Origin: Bacillus sp. ISL-34
GTDB lineage: Bacteria; Bacillota; Bacilli; Bacillales; DSM-1321
Direction of reading: 5' to 3'
Length of the DNA: 44,137 bases
NCBI RefSeq assembly: GCF_018613325.1
Contig: NZ_JAGGQJ010000042.1
Span: 1-44,137 of the forward strand
This document shows positions 43,261 to 44,137 of the stretch, piece by piece (within the stretch, counting starts at the first letter, position 1; every line of letters begins with the position of its first letter). The position numbers and the translations under genes were made by a program. The notes beneath the pieces were generated by a model. That model saw nothing but the letters and a program-made list of their open reading frames with translations, was not told the DNA's origin and made no database searches.

Positions 43261-43672
43261 CACAAAGACATTAAGAGGACTCACCACCGTCAGTTTTTGG
43301 GCGGCTGATCTAGTGGCGGCAAAGAAGTGGTACGCAGAGCTGCTGGGTATCGACCCATACTTCGAACGCCCGGGATATGCCGAGTTTCGCCTCGGGGACT
43401 ACCAGCACGAGCTGGGCCTAATCGATAGCCGCTACGCCCCCGGTGGATCCTCGACCGGCGCGGCCGGTGGTGCCGTCGTGTACTGGCACGTCGACGATGT
43501 GACAGCAACTTTCGAGAAGCTGCTGTCTATGGGAGCGAAAGAACACGAGGCACCTACAGTTCGCGGTCAGGGGTTCATTACTGCCTCCGTGGTTGATCCC
43601 TTTGGGAACATCCTAGGCATTATGTACAATCAGCACTATTTGGAGGTTCTGGATTCGAACAGAAAAGCGTGA
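43253..43672 (+). CDS. VOC (glyoxalase/dioxygenase fold) protein, GC-rich
   Basis: 139 aa from ATG 43253, with GAGGAGGAAA 7 nt upstream. One vicinal-oxygen-chelate domain of two beta-alpha-beta modules: LRGLTTVSFWAADLVAAKKW (start) and VVYWHVDDVTATFEKLLSMG, ending DPFGNILGIMYN. A single domain usually dimerises to form a metal site; expected ligands are E/H near FRLGDYQHELGL and H in YWHVDD. Base composition is strikingly richer in G+C than everything around it, with codons such as GCC, GGC and CTG, so it was probably acquired from a high-GC bacterium. It could be a resistance or detoxification protein; substrate unknown. Confidence 0.8.
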   Translation: MSDTKTLRGLTTVSFWAADLVAAKKWYAELLGIDPYFERPGYAEFRLGDYQHELGLIDSRYAPGGSSTGAAGGAVVYWHVDDVTATFEKLLSMGAKEHEAPTVRGQGFITASVVDPFGNILGIMYNQHYLEVLDSNRKA

Positions 43673-43756
43673 TCCGCGCTGCCGGCATTCAAAGCATGTC
43701 CAGTTTGTACTACTCGCATCACTAGTTTGTTTATACAATTTATAGAATCGTTTACT

Positions 43757-43790
43757 GATCGGAGCTGTCTTTAAGGCAGCTTTTTTGTAT
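43757..43790 (+). repeat. middle hairpin of the triple-hairpin repeat
   Basis: GGAGCTGTCTTTAAGGCAGC followed by six T's, identical to the centre of the 4469 copy. It lies about 85 bp after the VOC gene and would end its transcript. Confidence 0.65.
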
Positions 43791-43884
43791 GAAAACACAA
43801 TAGTAAAAAAGCCATGTTAAAATAAACCCTCCATATTCTCATTTTTTTGATGGGCTTAAATGTACTATTTCGTTATTTAACTGG

Positions 43885-44137
43885 TTATGCAGTTTGTTGT
43901 TTAGATGGAGCGATTGTATAGCCTTTCTTTTTTAGGTATTCGATCATTTTTAATTCTTTGTTATTTTGTTTTTCTTCTAGGTAATTTGAGCCTAGTTCAT
44001 GATAGGGTTCTCCTGTTTTTAAGATGTTGTAAGCAATCGTCAATAGTAAATGAGCAGAAGCAATTCGTCCTTTCATTTTTCCCTGCCGTTTGGTAATCCT
44101 TTTTCGATGTGAAGCAATTCGATTATTTTGCCTAGAT
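43885..44137 (-). mobile_element. IS110-family transposase, C-terminal part, cut by the window edge
   Basis: On the minus strand the frame enters from beyond 44137 as RQNNRIASHRKRITKRQGKM and continues KGRIASAHLLLTIAYNILKT...GSNYLEEKQNNKELKMIEYL...APSKQQTA to the stop at 43885. This is the C-terminal end of IS110-type (DEDD/serine) transposases. Only about 83 codons are inside the window. The T-rich stretch before it (43800-43884) may hold the insertion-sequence end. Confidence 0.75.

Noticed and set aside
43290..43508. 72-aa Arg-rich minus-strand frame in the VOC gene
   Set aside because: Artefact of the GC-rich coding strand; Arg/Pro-rich with no family match.

Overview
The window is chromosomal DNA from a low-GC, endospore-forming Bacillaceae (Bacillus sensu lato). 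Grounds: strong AAGGAGG ribosome sites with ATG/TTG/GTG starts, a BlaR1/BlaI-controlled class A beta-lactamase of Bacillus cereus type, PucR-controlled urate genes, a sigma-54 (SigL) promoter with its activator, and remnants of spore-coat cotS/cotSA genes. I do not assign a species.

Layout. (1) 0.2-4.1 kb, minus strand: DMT exporter, unknown 171-aa protein, lactonase-like metallo-beta-lactamase-fold hydrolase, luciferase-like flavin oxidoreductase and ArsR repressor, with an array of palindromes upstream of the exporter. (2) 4.5-11.4 kb: small membrane protein, MocR-type regulator, MFS transporter, a methyltransferase broken by internal deletion, a secreted PheC-like (cyclohexadienyl dehydratase) protein, and DUF6584 and DUF2812 proteins. 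(3) 11.4-19.8 kb: amino-acid catabolic island. A sigma-54 activator diverges from a -24/-12 promoter driving a proline racemase-family enzyme, followed by delta-1-pyrroline-5-carboxylate (P5C) dehydrogenase, proline dehydrogenase, a 51-aa protein, a second proline dehydrogenase and a BrnQ-type carrier: D-Pro/L-Pro -> P5C -> glutamate. (4) 19.8-34.7 kb: a zone full of gene remnants holding the intact bla/blaR1/blaI locus, an alpha/beta hydrolase, a MocR/PaiB divergent pair, small hydrophilic proteins and a streptogramin-resistance pair (intact vat, frameshifted vgb). (5) 34.8-41.6 kb: urate module: NCS2 permease, two PucR regulators, OHCU decarboxylase, uricase, HIU hydrolase, then thiol peroxidase. 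(6) 41.6-44.1 kb: carbon-nitrogen hydrolase, a GC-rich VOC protein and the 3' end of an IS110-type transposase running off the edge.

Most unusual observations: two genes (10066 and 12773) have ATA where the start codon should be, with no usable ATG/GTG/TTG; a family of three-hairpin intergenic repeats (about eleven full or partial copies, all in one orientation); a chromosomal vat-vgb pair; a possible branched leader RNA before the second proline dehydrogenase; and a PheC-like protein in a Gram-positive. All functions are inferred by reading the sequence; no database search was run.
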